Both the position numbers and the translations under genes were made by a program. Under the pieces are notes generated by a model. The model ran no database searches. It had not been told where the DNA came from and saw only the letters and a list, made by a program, of their open reading frames with translations. 64,000 bases of DNA from Gonocerus acuteangulatus (taxonomy: Eukaryota; Arthropoda; Insecta; Hemiptera; Coreidae), in the NCBI GenBank assembly GCA_946811695.1, contig OX328124.1, positions 27,095,741 through 27,159,740 of the forward strand, in the 5' to 3' direction. This document shows, piece by piece, positions 44,821 to 56,183 of the stretch. Numbering within the stretch: the stretch's first letter is position 1; every line of letters starts with the position of its first letter.

Positions 44821-45836
44821 ACATCAAAGCAGCTGGATATTCTCTGCTCTTGATGTCTCTGCTGGGTAAGCTCTCGATTCTATACCATCCCTAAAATTCT
44901 TGATGCGGGGGATATTAATATTATCTTTCCCCCTCCCCTGATGATTAACAATAAAATAAAATATTTAAAATATAAGTCATGAATGTCAAATTATGTCCAT
45001 ATTAAATGGGAAATCCTAATGATCTTCGCAGCGCCATTAAAATTTCTATTTGTATTCTGAGTAATTAATTATTGCTTTTAATTGTTTTGTTCCCATTTAT
45101 CTCTTACATGTTTACATTTATTATTCAGTATTGAAATGTAATCATATTGTTAATATTACTTCTTCTCATATTGATTTATATAATGAATCTCGTCCAGCAA
45201 TTTAGTAATAAAAATATAAACATTAATTTTCTTGTTTATTTTACTCTTATTTATTTTTTTATTTTTTTAATTTTTCAATTTCTACCTATAAATACACCAA
45301 AACGAAAACACTTTAATTTTTCGGAATTTCTCTTAGAGGACTCGTCAAAGCGGACGAACAAATGCGTAGAAATATTAAAGCTTACCAACCTGTATGGTAA
45401 AATATTCATAAAAAGAAATCAATAAGTAAAATAGGGCAGGAGCCAGAACAGTTCCACAGTCAAACAGTTAAAGACAAAATTACTGAAAGTGTGAAATAAG
45501 CCTACAGTTGATCGCTCAGGAATAAAAAATGGTATCTATCTATCGACCAAAAGAACCACTTTTTTGAGTATGTAATGTTTACTAATGTTATTATTACCAG
45601 CTACATTTTCAGCATGGTTCAGACTTTTTCACAGTACTTTCTTGGTTTACATTTTAATAGAGTTTTATACGATCTTATAAGAATTGGAGACAACTATAAA
45701 AAAATAAGTAAAAAAAAATAAAAACGTTTTTTCCATAACTTTCTTATTCGTAGTGTCATTAGGAAATCTTGGAATGGAAAGATATTTAATATTCTGTGAA
45801 AAATTTAAACAGCTATAACAGATAAATATTGAAGGT
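44821..45836. other. Interval without recognised gene
   Basis: AT-rich. A 92-codon frame at 45147-45425 is hydrophobic by composition only. Confidence 0.35.
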
Positions 45837-45842
45837 GTGATA

Positions 45843-45977
45843 ATTACCTCCTCGACAGTATTGGTTGAAATTACCTCCTCGACAGTATTGGTTGAAATTA
45901 CCTCCTCGACAGTATTGGTTGAAATTACCTCCTCGACAGTATTGGTTGAAATTACCTCCTCGACAGTATTGGTTGAA
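45843..45977 (+). repeat. Five identical 27-bp repeats
   Basis: Unit ATTACCTCCTCGACAGTA followed by TTGGTTGAA, five copies without a mismatch. One frame is open through the array (EITSSTVLV per unit) because 27 is a multiple of three. There is no surrounding gene context. Confidence 0.96.
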
Positions 45978-45984
45978 ATTGGAT

Positions 45985-46770
45985 TTTATTTAATTACTAG
46001 CTGTTACCCGGCGTGCCATGCTACACCTACTTTCTGCATATAGAAAAGCCTAAATAAATTAGAAACCAAATAAGTATTATTAAAATCTAATAACACGAAT
46101 CTGTAACTGTTTCGAACCCGTGACCTCTCAACTGTAAGTCCTAGACGGCTTCGACATAACCTATAACTCCCCCCGTATCAAGACATACGAGTATGCCAAG
46201 TTTGGTAAAAATAGGTCTTGCTTATAAAAAGAAACAACAACATACAGACAGCAGCTGGTAGACGTTTTTGACCTGGCCTATGACAATCCCCTGATCAAGA
46301 CCAACCTGTGTGCCCAGTTTGATCAAAATCCGTCAAACGGTGTGGGTCTGTATAAAGAACAAACATACAGACAGACAGCTGGTAGACGTTTTTGACTTAG
46401 CCTACGACTCTCCCCAGATTAAGATCTACATGTGTACCGAGTTCCGTCAAAATCCGACGACCGGTGTGGAGTTGTATAAGGGACAAACATACAGACAGAC
46501 AGCTGGTAGACGTTTTTGACTTAGCCTTCGACTCTCCCCAGATTAAGATCTACATGTGTACCGAGTTTAGTCAAAATCGGATGAACGGTATGGATTTGTA
46601 TAAGGGACAAACATACAGACAGACAGCTGCTAGATTTTTTTGACCTAGCCTAGGAGATTTCTCGTATCAAGACCTACCATTATTCCAAGTTTGGTCAAAA
46701 ACGGTCAAACGGTGTGGATTTGTATAAGGAACAAACAAACAGACACGTGATTTTTATATATATAGATTAA
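45985..46770 (+). mobile_element. LINE 3'-end-like repeat with four 124-bp units, copy 2
   Basis: Starts ACTAGCTGTTACCCGGCGTG, then CCATGCTACACC as at 5760, and ends CACGTGATTTTTATATATAT. Internally TTTTTGAC landmarks fall at exactly 124-bp steps (units starting 46261, 46385, 46509, 46633), each with TGTGTACCGAGTT-like, CGGTGTGGA-like and CAAACATACAGACAGACAG words. Confidence 0.7.
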
Positions 46771-46964
46771 TTAATTAGTTATAGTTTCGTAGTCTCCATG
46801 TCCCATCGTCAGGGACCATTATTCCCTGCAAGTGTGCAAGCTATGATCGCCACCCATATTGAGATTGTATTATATGTATGGCGAGCGGACCATACCTGCA
46901 GGGGTTTTCTGTATTTTCTGATTTTTACCTTTAGTTATAGATTCTCCTTACAGATACGATTCAT

Positions 46965-47360
46965 TTGATACCCCACATGATGGATTTCGGAAGGAACAAC
47001 AAGCACAAAAGGGACCCCCCCCCCGGGAGCGGAGTTACAACGTTTCAGGATTTTTTCAATGACACCTATATGTCTATCATCATTAGAAGAAGTAAAGACG
47101 TAGTCTTAACCCGAATGAGAGTCGGGCATACAAACCTGGCGCATTCCTTCCTCATGTCAAATGACCCCTCACAAATTTGTAACTCATGCAATGTGCTGCT
47201 AACCGTGAAGCACATCTTCACTAATTGCCGGGCCTATGAGCAACTGAAAGAACAACATCAACTGTCTGACTCCTTAGATCAAATTCTAGGTGATCATACC
47301 AACCAAGTGGAGTGGTTTTTTGACTTTTTAAAGGCCGCCAAATTGGTAGGCAAAATCTAG
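46965..47360 (+). pseudogene. Non-LTR retrotransposon ORF2 C-terminus
   Basis: An open frame of 131 codons whose centre matches the post-reverse-transcriptase C-terminal region of I/Jockey-type LINE polyproteins: LTRMRVGHTNLAHSFLM, then a zinc-knuckle-like C-X2-C-X8-H-X4-C (CNSCNVLLTVKHIFTNC), then QILGDHTNQVEWFFDFLKAA and a stop. In intact elements this segment follows the reverse transcriptase and, in I-like clades, an RNase H. Upstream of about 47030 the similarity fades across a C run, and no reverse transcriptase is present. The ATG that opens the frame is therefore not a real start. The AT-rich stretch after the stop is probably the LINE 3' UTR. It is a 5'-truncated dead copy. The clade cannot be settled from this piece. 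Confidence 0.75.
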
Positions 47361-48590
47361 ATAGAAAATAAAAAACCGAAATGCTCGTTTGTTTGTTTTA
47401 TTTATTTATAATTTTTATATATTATTGTATTAGCATTATTTTTTTGTCATTTGGTTTTTATTATTATTTTTTATTACATTTATTATTATATTTTATTATT
47501 TTCCATTTTTTTATTTTTTTTTACAAGCAATTGAGCATTTCTCTTTTGTCGTTTGAATTAATATCTGCAAACAAACCTATTATTAATAGCAATTTAATCA
47601 GACTGTATGCATTTAATACTTACAACAAAATTACAGGTATAAATGAAAATTACCACACACAGGAATGGCGTTAGTGACCTTAAGGGTTGACACGCCATTA
47701 TAATAATTAAAAAAAAAAATGTCTATCATGCTGCAAAATTTCAAGTCTCTAGCTTTTCGGGAAGTGCCTAATAATTTTGATAAGTGAATCAGTGAGTCGT
47801 ATAAATTCAGATTTTCCATCGCCTATATCTCAGAAACTCTTCAATGTAGAATTATGGAATTTTCCTATTTTAATCACATGTATTAGTATAATACCTGTGT
47901 TAAATTTCATAAGTTTGTCTTTAACTAGTTCTAAGTTATCAGAGGGTAAAAATCGGCTCTAATACTTGGTGTAATATACACACAGTGTACATAGGCCGGA
48001 ATTACCCTAGTAATAATGTAGATGTTGTGGTATAGTTCGTGTGTCAACGTTATCTACATTAAACTTCATTTAATTAATGAAATGTAAATGAGAAGTATTC
48101 TCCCACGCATCACGATGAGAGTTCGGCTTTTAATTTCTATTGACCTGCAGATAAACGCATCGTAGCAGTCCTCTATTTCTTTGCCCCGAGGGAGTTAATC
48201 TATTAGCTTTGAATAGGCCAAGGCGGCTATATTCTCTACCATCAAAGGATGCTTGATGACAATAGAGCTGTGTTCTAGCGACACGAGTCCAGAACACCGC
48301 AATGAGTCTATACCTTTGCCTCTGGCACTCGACCAGACAGATCTCTGTAATTGGTTCGACCTGCTAGCTCCATTAGTAGTTGACAATTTGTTTACTCTAG
48401 CAGTAGGACGGGGAGAAAATATTGCTATGCTTCTTGTTTATTGTTATCATTAGTTCATCCTTAGTGTTATTCTAATAGTTTTGACCTGTTAGCCTAATAG
48501 GAAAACATAGATCAATAATTTATTTATTTTTGTATTGAATAGATAGTACATCTTACTTCTTACTCTTCTTTTGATTTTTTTTTAATCTTC
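47361..48590. other. LINE 3'-UTR-like AT-rich stretch and unassigned sequence
   Basis: T-rich sequence to about 47540 resembles the composition at 60430-60580. Beyond that no gene or named repeat; frames at 48195-48453 overlap antisense and are not called. Confidence 0.35.
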
Positions 48591-48593
48591 TTT

Positions 48594-48597
<4 letters not shown>

Positions 48598-48641
<44 letters not shown>
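48598..48641. repeat. (TA)n microsatellite
   Basis: About 21 TA units followed by TG and AAAT runs. Confidence 0.97.
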
Positions 48642-48651
<10 letters not shown>

Positions 48652-48726
48652 AAATAAATAAATAAATACATACATACATATTTTCTTTATACATGTCAGG
48701 TAGGTCACGAACTATCGTGATATAGT

Positions 48727-49639
48727 CCGAGAGCTGGCAACGCACTTTTCATGAAGTGTTTTATGCACCTTGAAATTTCGCTATAATATACCTCTTAGAT
48801 AGATAAGAAGGTATGTATGTGTTTCCTGGACACACCTTGGAACACCAGGTACTGCGCATAGAGGAAAGGTACAAAACAATATTTCCGAAAAATAGAGTTT
48901 TAATCAGAAGACAACTATCTTTAATGTAAAATTAAGACAATTTTACAATGATTAATAAATATAGCAGGCACTTTTATGGGGTATAACACGTAAAAAAAAA
49001 AAATAAAAAAAAAAAAATAATTGTTTTTATTCTCATATTAAATGAGAGTTTTATTCGCGCTGCCATTTAAACTGGAACAGCTGTACAAGATCATATGAGC
49101 AAGAACCAATGAGAGCGCAGAGAATAACCACAACTGCGCGGTGCTGTCATTCATTCTTACGGTTACGCGCAGCGTATTGCAGTCTATAATATTCAACATT
49201 TATTTTTATGTTTCCTGATAATTATACCCCACAAAAGTATCTGCCCTTTTTTAATTATTTTCAAATATGTTCTGAAGACTCTGCTTAAATCGCAGCGTAA
49301 ATAAAGCACTTCATTTAATATTAAAAATAAAAACTAGGTACTTAGTTTTTTTTTTATTATTATCATTTAAACCCCCTTAAAAGTGCCTGCCTTATTTATT
49401 ATTAATTTTAAAATTGCCTTAATTTGCCATTTTTTTTTTCATTAATAATAGTTTCCTTCTGTATAAAACTCTACTTTTGGGCAATATTGTTTTGCACCTT
49501 TCCCCTTTGCGCAGTACCTGGTGTTCCAAGGTATGTTCAGGAAACACATATTTACCTTCTTATCTGCCTAAGAGGTACATTATAGCAAAAGTTCAGGGTG
49601 CATAAAACACTTCATGAAAAGTGCGTTGCCAGCTCTCGG
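48727..49639. mobile_element. Long-TIR (fold-back) element, 913 bp
   Basis: Arms about 48727-48985 and 49355-49639 are inverted copies. Outer ends CCGAGAGCTGGCAACGCAC; shared GAAGTGTTTTATGCACC, CACCAGGTACTGCGC, GCAGGCACTTTTA. No transposase frame in the ~370-bp middle. I could not identify a target duplication. Confidence 0.8.
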
Positions 49640-49785
49640 TCTAATAGCTTTGAGCTAAACTTTGCAGCAGGTAGAAGATTGATGGTTATAGTACACTGAG
49701 TATAAAAAGTTATTTATTTAGAACAGCTGGTTGCTAGATACTGCTCTCTTCGGCAAGTCCTTAGCAACCATGCCTTATATTAGTC

Positions 49786-49980
49786 TATTGCTGCTACAAT
49801 TTATTAATGAGTACCTGCAAAGGGGAAAATGAGGTGGCCGAATCATAGTGCTGACCACATTCTTTCCCTACTGTTCCGTTTCGTCAAGAATCAGATTTCT
49901 CCGATTTCGTGGGGGGGGGGGTCCTATTGGCCTGTTAAGGCAATGATTATTTTATTATTATTATAATTTTTTTTTTTTTT
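49786..49980 (+). mobile_element. SINE-A, copy 6, 5'-truncated
   Basis: Begins near the ATTTATTAATGAGTACC stretch and contains GGGGAAAATGAGGTGGCCG and GGCCTGTTAAGGCAATGATT. Head absent. Confidence 0.75.
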
Positions 49981-50099
49981 TTAGTCCTCAGTTGGAAGGC
50001 CTAGTAAAAATGTTTTAATCTGATGGGAGATATAAAAACACATTAGCAAATTATTCAAAATATTTTATTACCTTACAATTAATGTTACACTTGTTTTTG

Positions 50100-50252
50100 T
50101 ATTCTATACGCAATTTTTTTCAACGGATAATTTAGCCGACGCGCATTTTCGTTTCCGTCTATAGTCCATGTGTCTTAAGAAACTTATATTGGGCTCCAAA
50201 AAAATCTTCAAATAGGCCGCATGCGGTATAGGACGCGGGTTGGGCATGCCTG
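50100..50252 (-). repeat. Solo hAT-like terminus
   Basis: On the minus strand, CAGGCATGCCCAACCCGCG at 50252 followed by TGCGGCC and GGAGCCCAATATAAG is a hAT-style terminus. The other end was not found. Confidence 0.5.
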
Positions 50253-50511
50253 CACTAGACTCTATTGTCTTGTGACTATTGTATTTTAAGTTTGTATTTT
50301 AAAGACCGTCATATAGAAGCAAAATTATCCCGGAGGAATGACCAAATCCATTACAGCATGGCTCTCCTTTCCTTGATTAACTTTTACCCAAGATATTTAG
50401 TGTTTCCTTGTACAGCTTCTTTATTTTTTTGTTTGTGATTTGGAAAGCTTAGAATAGAACAAAAAAAAAACTTTGTTTTGTTGTTTATGATTTGGAAAGC
50501 ATACAATAGAA

Positions 50512-50546
<35 letters not shown>

Positions 50547-50620
50547 TCCGAACCTTCATGCCTCGTTTTTTCCAACTGGAGCTCTGTCTTATTGAAATGT
50601 ACGCCTGAACCGTTTTTGTT
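50253..50620. other. Interval without recognised gene; poly-A tracts
   Basis: Two copies of TTTGGAAAGC-TAGAACAAAAAA end in A runs (50461, 50513); the second is about 32 bp long. A local duplication. Confidence 0.4.
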
Positions 50621-50627
50621 GACTGAT

Positions 50628-50832
50628 CATAGGCGTATATAAGGAGGGGCTGAGAAATTTTGGTTTAATCAAAAAAAAATTTGTGGTAAAAACCTTAAGA
50701 ATAAATTGAATGAGATGACTTTTTTTTATATAATGGCGGTTTACTATTTCAAGTTCCAGATTGCGAGATTCCATACCTCCCTAATCCCCCGGTGTTCCTA
50801 GCCGCTCCGAAATTATTTCCTATATACGCCCC
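50628..50832. mobile_element. Small TIR element with GGCGTATATA ends, ~205 bp
   Basis: Left ATAGGCGTATATAAGGAGG; right, inverted, GGGGCGTATATAGGAAATAA. The same terminal motif recurs at 56184, 62289 and 11012 and, as GGGCGTA, around 52685-52903. No target duplication found. Confidence 0.5.
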
Positions 50833-51144
50833 AGAGACCAATAGAATGGTTCTATTCTATTCATGACTTTTTTTCTAACCGTTTTCAAGATGCCTATCGA
50901 AATATCCTCAAGGCTGAGTATAACCAAGTCCATGGACAGCTGGTGCTGATAATAGTACAGATATTGGACCTCCTCGTGCCCGAGTGAAGGGCATATCTGC
51001 CCGCACTGACGTTCATTCATAAAAACACCTTGCTCTTTCACAACCATCGTCCTTACTACTAGTTTTATTCATTCAATTCCATGCACTCCTCTGGCAAGTT
51101 ATCAATGAAGCTATGTTGTAGAGAAATACTCTTATCTAGAGATC
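50833..51144. other. Unassigned interval
   Basis: A 75-codon minus frame (50820-51047) has no recognised similarity. Confidence 0.35.
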
Positions 51145-51152
51145 TTGTCTTG

Positions 51153-51820
51153 CATTTCTCCTATTTACGCAAATATTTTTCAAAAACTCTCCCGACCTCC
51201 CACCTAGTTTTTTCCCATGCCCCTTGTGTATCCTTCCATTAACACCTTTTTATCCTTTCCTGTCATAAAATGTCATAAACAGGCCTTTGATCCCTACCGA
51301 CCACCTGCTTTGTTTTCAGTTTCATATACCCTAGTAGATTCCTTTTTTCTTAGACACTTCCACAATGGTTTCTTAACTGTCAACTTTAGTCTTCCTCTGC
51401 CCCCGGCATTTTCATTGGTATGTAGTATCTTATTTCTTTGTAAAATTAATTAATGTTACTATTAGCACCTATTTACTTATATAAACTTCAATAAAATAGC
51501 CTTTTTTCTTATTTTTCTGTTATGTTTCTATTGATTTTCATCCTACTCATTCTAAGAATTTAAGACGAAATTCTTCTTTCTAATAAGTTAATTGTATTCA
51601 TAGTTCTGTTACTTATCTCAATTATAAACTTTTTTTTCTGTATTAATTTCTGTTTTTCTTGTCATTTTAGCTGACGAAGGCTACCAATGAGTAGCCGAAA
51701 CGTCCTAAATATCGATTTTTTTAACAAAAATCTTATTGAGGTTTCTTTAGCCGAGTCCCAACCACTCCATCTTTACTTATCACTTCGACGGCTAACTATC
51801 TAATCTTCATAATCTTCATG
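51153..51820 (+). mobile_element. Penelope-like element, short 5'-truncated copy
   Basis: Starts inside the endonuclease C-terminus (HFSYLRKYFSKT in one frame, ISPIYANIFQKLSRPPT in the correct one, stop at 51205). It continues through a 3' UTR with GTCATAAAATGTCATAAAC and ends with the terminal segment carrying a hammerhead-like motif and CGACGGCTAACTATCTAATC. TTGTCTTG occurs at both edges (51145-51152, 51821-51828). No inverted left segment in this copy. Confidence 0.75.
51671..51704 (+). ncRNA. Hammerhead-like motif in Penelope-like copy
   Basis: Same 34-nt motif as 33122-33155: CUGACGA, A, GGCUAC/GUAGCC, GAAACGUC. Confidence 0.5.
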
Positions 51821-51984
51821 TTGTCTTGTTATTTCGTTACCACTCCAAGAATCTCTCTTGAGAACATTATTTATAACTATCCACAATAGTTCTACATACT
51901 GACAACCGCATTTTGTATAATAACTACTTACCTAATGTGCATTTAAACAAAAAACGTTCTAAATATATTGACATGATGTTTAAA

Positions 51985-52135
51985 AGGCTTCTTACTGTTT
52001 GTGTATATTATTTTTTTTTAACTGAAGAAGCCTGCCAAAGTGCAGCCGCAACTTCCAGTGTAGACTTCTGCCTAAAGACATTTTTTTTTTTTTTTCCTAG
52101 CCGAACCCCAACCATCTCTTGACTCTGTATCTTAA
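51985..52135 (+). repeat. Second-family Penelope-like terminal repeat, decayed
   Basis: CTGAAGAAGCCTGCCAAAG, GTGCAGCC and GCAACTTCC mirror the hammerhead region with GAAAC mutated to GCAAC; TAGCCGAACCCCAACCATC follows as in the other copies. Confidence 0.5.
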
Positions 52136-52677
52136 TTATTTTCCTTATTTTTTAGTGTAAATAATGTGCCGAATTTCAATTCCGTTTGAGTTTTCTAAGG
52201 GATTACTAATGTTTTCATTAATATTTCTAGCAGAAAAGAAATATTGCATGAGATGTAGGAAGTTTCGTTGGAAAAGAGAATGACTTTCTTGGTTCTATTT
52301 CAGTGGTGTTTTCGATTTCCTTGTCTTTTTCCGCCAGTTCATGCTCAACAACGTTTATTTTTATTTACCCTCGTATTTTTTTTTTTTTTTTTCTTTTCAC
52401 TGTTGGTATTATTTAATACCCTTGCCCATTTCATCCAAAAATGTTTTTTTTGTTATATTCCTTCTTTTTCAAACGAAGGACGAAAATGTATATAACATAG
52501 TTTGTATAGTATATGTTTTGAGTCCTTCTTTTAGTTTTTGAGTAGCAAAACTCAATATTCTAGTTTTTTTTTCAAGTTTTCTCAATAAAGGTTCAAGACA
52601 TTTTTTTTTTTTTTTTTTGATTCTTCAAGTACAAAAAAATAGGTACATGGTGTACTGTCTGCTGTTGACGAACTTCA
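52136..52677. other. Interval without recognised gene
   Basis: Two T tracts (52378, 52600); overlapping frames are low-complexity. Confidence 0.35.
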
Positions 52678-52684
52678 CAAGGGC

Positions 52685-52903
52685 GTACATTGGAATTAAT
52701 TTCGGGGAAGGGGGCTGGGAGCATTTGGGGGAATGCAATACTAACAATCTATTGCACCCAAAATAGAATATTTTTTAATTTATATAAAGTTATCTTTTTT
52801 AATTTATTTTTATGTGTTTTATGACACATTTTTACCGATCAAATAAAACTTTCGGGGGAGGGGGCTACTGGCCCCTTTGCCCCCCCTTTTTACGCCCATG
52901 AGA
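52685..52903. mobile_element. Possible TIR element with GGGCGTA ends; includes dispersed repeat copy 3
   Basis: Left GGGCGTACATTGG and right (inverted) CATGGGCGTAAAAAGGGG. The body 52705-52870 matches 40107-40300. Confidence 0.45.
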
Positions 52904-53687
52904 CTTCATCGGCTCGCCTGATTTATGTCCTAACACCATTTTATGGCTTAATATACATTTGGAATGTTTATTTTCATCTAAAAAGTTTATTTCTCGAGAC
53001 GAAGGATAATTAATGCTTTCTATCACACATAATCTAGGAACTACCGACTTAGTTTTGTGTAATTCCTTTAGAAATAAGAAGAAAAATTACTCCTGTTGAA
53101 AGCAGAAGTACACCTATCTGGACGTATGGGCTGGCATCCAGCTTTAAAATAACTTGGCAACCTACTCTCTTCGTTCGTCATAAACTCGTTTGCTCCTCTT
53201 TCGAACAATAACCAATTATTAGCTTTTTCTCATTTACAATCTTATGCCCTTGGTAATTTTTCTCGTTTTTCTTTCAAAGAGAAATTATCATTTCATTTCA
53301 ATTTGAAAATATGAACTGTACTAATAGTTTTCCGTACGTGCCTTCAACTGATTCTGACAATGTTTAAATGCACCCTGCTAACGTTCCGTGAAATATTTAT
53401 CCTAAAATAATCAATACGGAACTAATGAGAAACGGAATCTCTACAAGTAGATTCTTCAATTTATTTAAGCTATTTATATCCAGTTTTTAAATTGGTGATG
53501 AAATTTTATGGTTGTTTTAAGTGTAGAATGAAAATTATTATTATTTCACTATGAAACATTAAGTGGAGCGTAAGCGCAAAAATTCCTTGTTGTCATAACT
53601 CTATTCCCGAAATAAATTATAGAAATCTTTATATTCCTAAACGTCGAGATTGCAAACTTACACACTTCCTGGCAGAACACAGACATA
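52904..53687. other. Interval without recognised gene
   Basis: Nothing recognised. Confidence 0.35.
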
Positions 53688-53906
53688 CAGGGTCTTTCAC
53701 GTGGTCTAGTGGCTAACGCCTTCGATTCTCATGGAAACGGAGGTTCGAGTCCTACCTGCAGCAGGGATTTTTCTCATATCAGGGGCCTGTTGAGAAAATT
53801 TCCTGCTGAATCATGGATTTTTAGGAACGGTGGTTACCAATAAATAGTTCTGCACTAATTGCCTAGATGTCGGTCTGCCGTAAAAAATAAATAAATAAAT
53901 AAAAAA
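53688..53906 (+). mobile_element. SINE-B, copy 3
   Basis: tRNA-like head with A box GTGGTCTAGTGGCTAACGCC and B-box-like GAGGTTCGAGTCC. The middle segment GGTTACCAATAAATAG and tail CTAATTGCCTAGATG, CTGCCGT follow, and it ends in (AAAT)n. Confidence 0.8.
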
Positions 53907-54364
53907 TACGAAAAATGTTTCATAGACGGACAAATACAAACTTTTACTCATTTAATTTATGATCGTAATTCTTAACATTGGCAAAGACTAAAACTAGCTA
54001 AATAGCTTTTTTTAACAATTTTATAAGCAGGAGTCGAAAAAAAAAAAATTTGTTTCGAAGATCACAAGGAGGAACTGTCGAACTTTGTTCCATCGGTGTT
54101 CGGATTTCGGTGATGATCACAATGAAGTTCGAAACTTGAAATGAAATATCATATTTGTTATCTTCTTTCCTCCAGATAAGAAGATAAAAGTGAATAAAAA
54201 ATTGTCCATGACCAAAGACTTAGTATAAAAATAAGAAGAAATTGATAAATATAATAGCAGAGAAGCAAGAACAATTGCAGAAATCGAATACCTAGATAAA
54301 ATATTTTATAAATTCAATAAACAAGGCAACTTAAAATGGATTAATTTATTAAATGACAAAGACT
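53907..54364. other. Unassigned; short conserved-looking C-terminal peptide
   Basis: Just upstream of the terminal repeat a frame reads REARTIAEIEYLDKIF and KFNKQGNLKWINLL before a TAA at about 54370. It may be the end of the protein of the element whose terminal repeat follows, but I cannot assign a family. Confidence 0.35.
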
Positions 54365-54545
54365 TCTTTTAAACAGCTGATACATAGTAGACTTGACTGA
54401 TCTTATCAGTCTAGACATGGCCCTACCTACGGAAGGTTCTAAGTGGTGAAGGCTGTAATTGTATATTGCTTTAAGAGCTCCTGAAGAGGCGTCATAGGAA
54501 AGCGAAACATGTAGAGCACAATAAAGGAGTAGGTAGAAAGTGAGT
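54365..54545 (+). repeat. Penelope-like terminal repeat with hammerhead-like remnant
   Basis: AACAGCTGAT, GTCTAGACATGGCCCTACC, GGTTCTAAGTGG and CCTGAAGAGGCGTC...AGCGAAACATGTAGAGC match the minus strand of 29755-29990. The core CUGAAGA and GAAAC-AU-GUA are present, but stem II pairs poorly. Confidence 0.55.
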
Positions 54546-55143
54546 GTTTTTGTTCGAATTTGACCTTCTGCCGCATATAAATAAATCACGGAGACTTAAA
54601 GTTAAAGATCAAACCGACGAAGAATCCGCCAAAGAAATCTTATCTATCAGTCCTAAGATGAATTTTCCAAAACCTAAGATAGGGAGAGGACTTCATGAGA
54701 AAGAAGTGACCCTAAAGATATTTTGAAAAAAGGAACGAAACGAGCGTTAGAAAAAAGGAATAATGTAGTTAACCAATTCTTAACGCTTAAGGTTATAATT
54801 AATAATCCATCCATTGAAAAAAATTACTTTATGTTTGTGTTTAAAAATTATTTATTTTCCTTAAGAGCGGTACGGAAAATTTACCAGTGTATTATTCATG
54901 TATTATCGATGTCCTCCAGAAATCAAAGGGCATTTCTATACTGATATATCTATCTCTTTGTTTTAGATTGTAGGAATACGGAAAATGTACTTCCTCATGA
55001 GTCAGTTTTCGGGGCTGAGTGAGATAATGTTTATCTCATTGCTTCCAATGAAGCACTTTCCTCTTGATAAGAAATATCTTGAATAATTCTACTTATCGTT
55101 CTAAGATACAAACAATCATTTATTCAGGCAACATTTCTTTAAG

Positions 55144-55421
55144 AATTATCAGTATTTAGATATTACAAGATTATCAGTATTTAGATATTACAAGATTATC
55201 AGTATTTAGATATTAAAAGATTATCAGTATTTAGATATTACAAAATTATCAGTATTTAGATATTACAAGATTATCAGTATTTAGATATTACAAGATTATC
55301 AGTATTTAGATATTACAAGATTATCAGTATTTAGATATTACAAGATTATCAGTATTTATATATTACAAGATTATCAGTATTTAGATATTACAAGATTATC
55401 AGTATTTAGATATTACAAGAT
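55144..55421 (+). repeat. 25-bp minisatellite, 11 copies
   Basis: CAGTATTTAGATATTACAAG plus ATTAT recurs exactly every 25 bp from 55150 to 55400, with about three single-base variants in the whole array. Confidence 0.96.
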
Positions 55422-55560
55422 GTTTTTTTCTCGTCTTGCAACGAAGACTGTTCTAGAATGTGAAAAATGTTGTATACTATACTAATATATCTACAACACA
55501 TTAATGCCTAGAACAAAATTTAGCATACCCGCAAATCAACAAAATTCGATATTACATAAA

Positions 55561-55561
<1 letters not shown>

Positions 55562-55614
<53 letters not shown>
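55562..55614. repeat. (TA)n microsatellite
   Basis: About 26 TA units. Confidence 0.97.
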
Positions 55615-55620
<6 letters not shown>

Positions 55621-55662
55621 TACGTCCAAAACATTTTGTTGCCACTTCGTTTAATTATTTAT

Positions 55663-55673
55663 TTATATATATA

Positions 55674-55722
<49 letters not shown>
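55663..55722. repeat. (TA)n microsatellite, second tract
   Basis: About 28 TA units, with a TTTAA interruption, 50 bp after the previous tract. Confidence 0.96.
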
Positions 55723-55726
<4 letters not shown>

Positions 55727-56183
55727 TATTATTATTTTTTTTTATTTATTTATTTTATTTATATATTTTTTTATCCCCTTATTTTTTTATTTTTCTTTGT
55801 TTGTTCTAAACTCACTCATTATTCTCTATTTTGCTATTGTATAACTTTTGTTCCCTAGTACATTTTAGAATAAGAACACATTTGTATGAAAATAACTTGA
55901 CAATTTGTTAACATGTTACAATTGAACAGGCGATACGCCAAGTTGCGAAGCCTTATCAATAAATATAAATATAAATAAATGTTGTACATCTGAATTGATG
56001 TAACAAGTAGATTATTAATAAAATCATATTATATTTCTCTATTTCGCCGTGCAGTGTATTTAGTTTTTACAACATTTAGAAATGAGTGTAGGAATGAGTG
56101 TTATACTTTCAATTTATTAATGATTAAACGAGTAGCTGACATGAACTGCGTTATCATAGCGTGTTTTATCTAAAATTACTGAC

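Noticed and set aside
45843..45977. CRISPR-like array (also 55144-55421 and 35690-36345)
   Set aside because: The repeats are directly adjacent with no unique spacers, in a eukaryotic context.
48727..48734. 8-bp target duplication for the long-TIR element
   Set aside because: Flanks GATATAGT and TCTAATAG do not match.
55921..55960. Hammerhead-like motif near GGCGATACGCC
   Set aside because: The stem exists, but neither CUGANGA nor GAAA is present on either strand.
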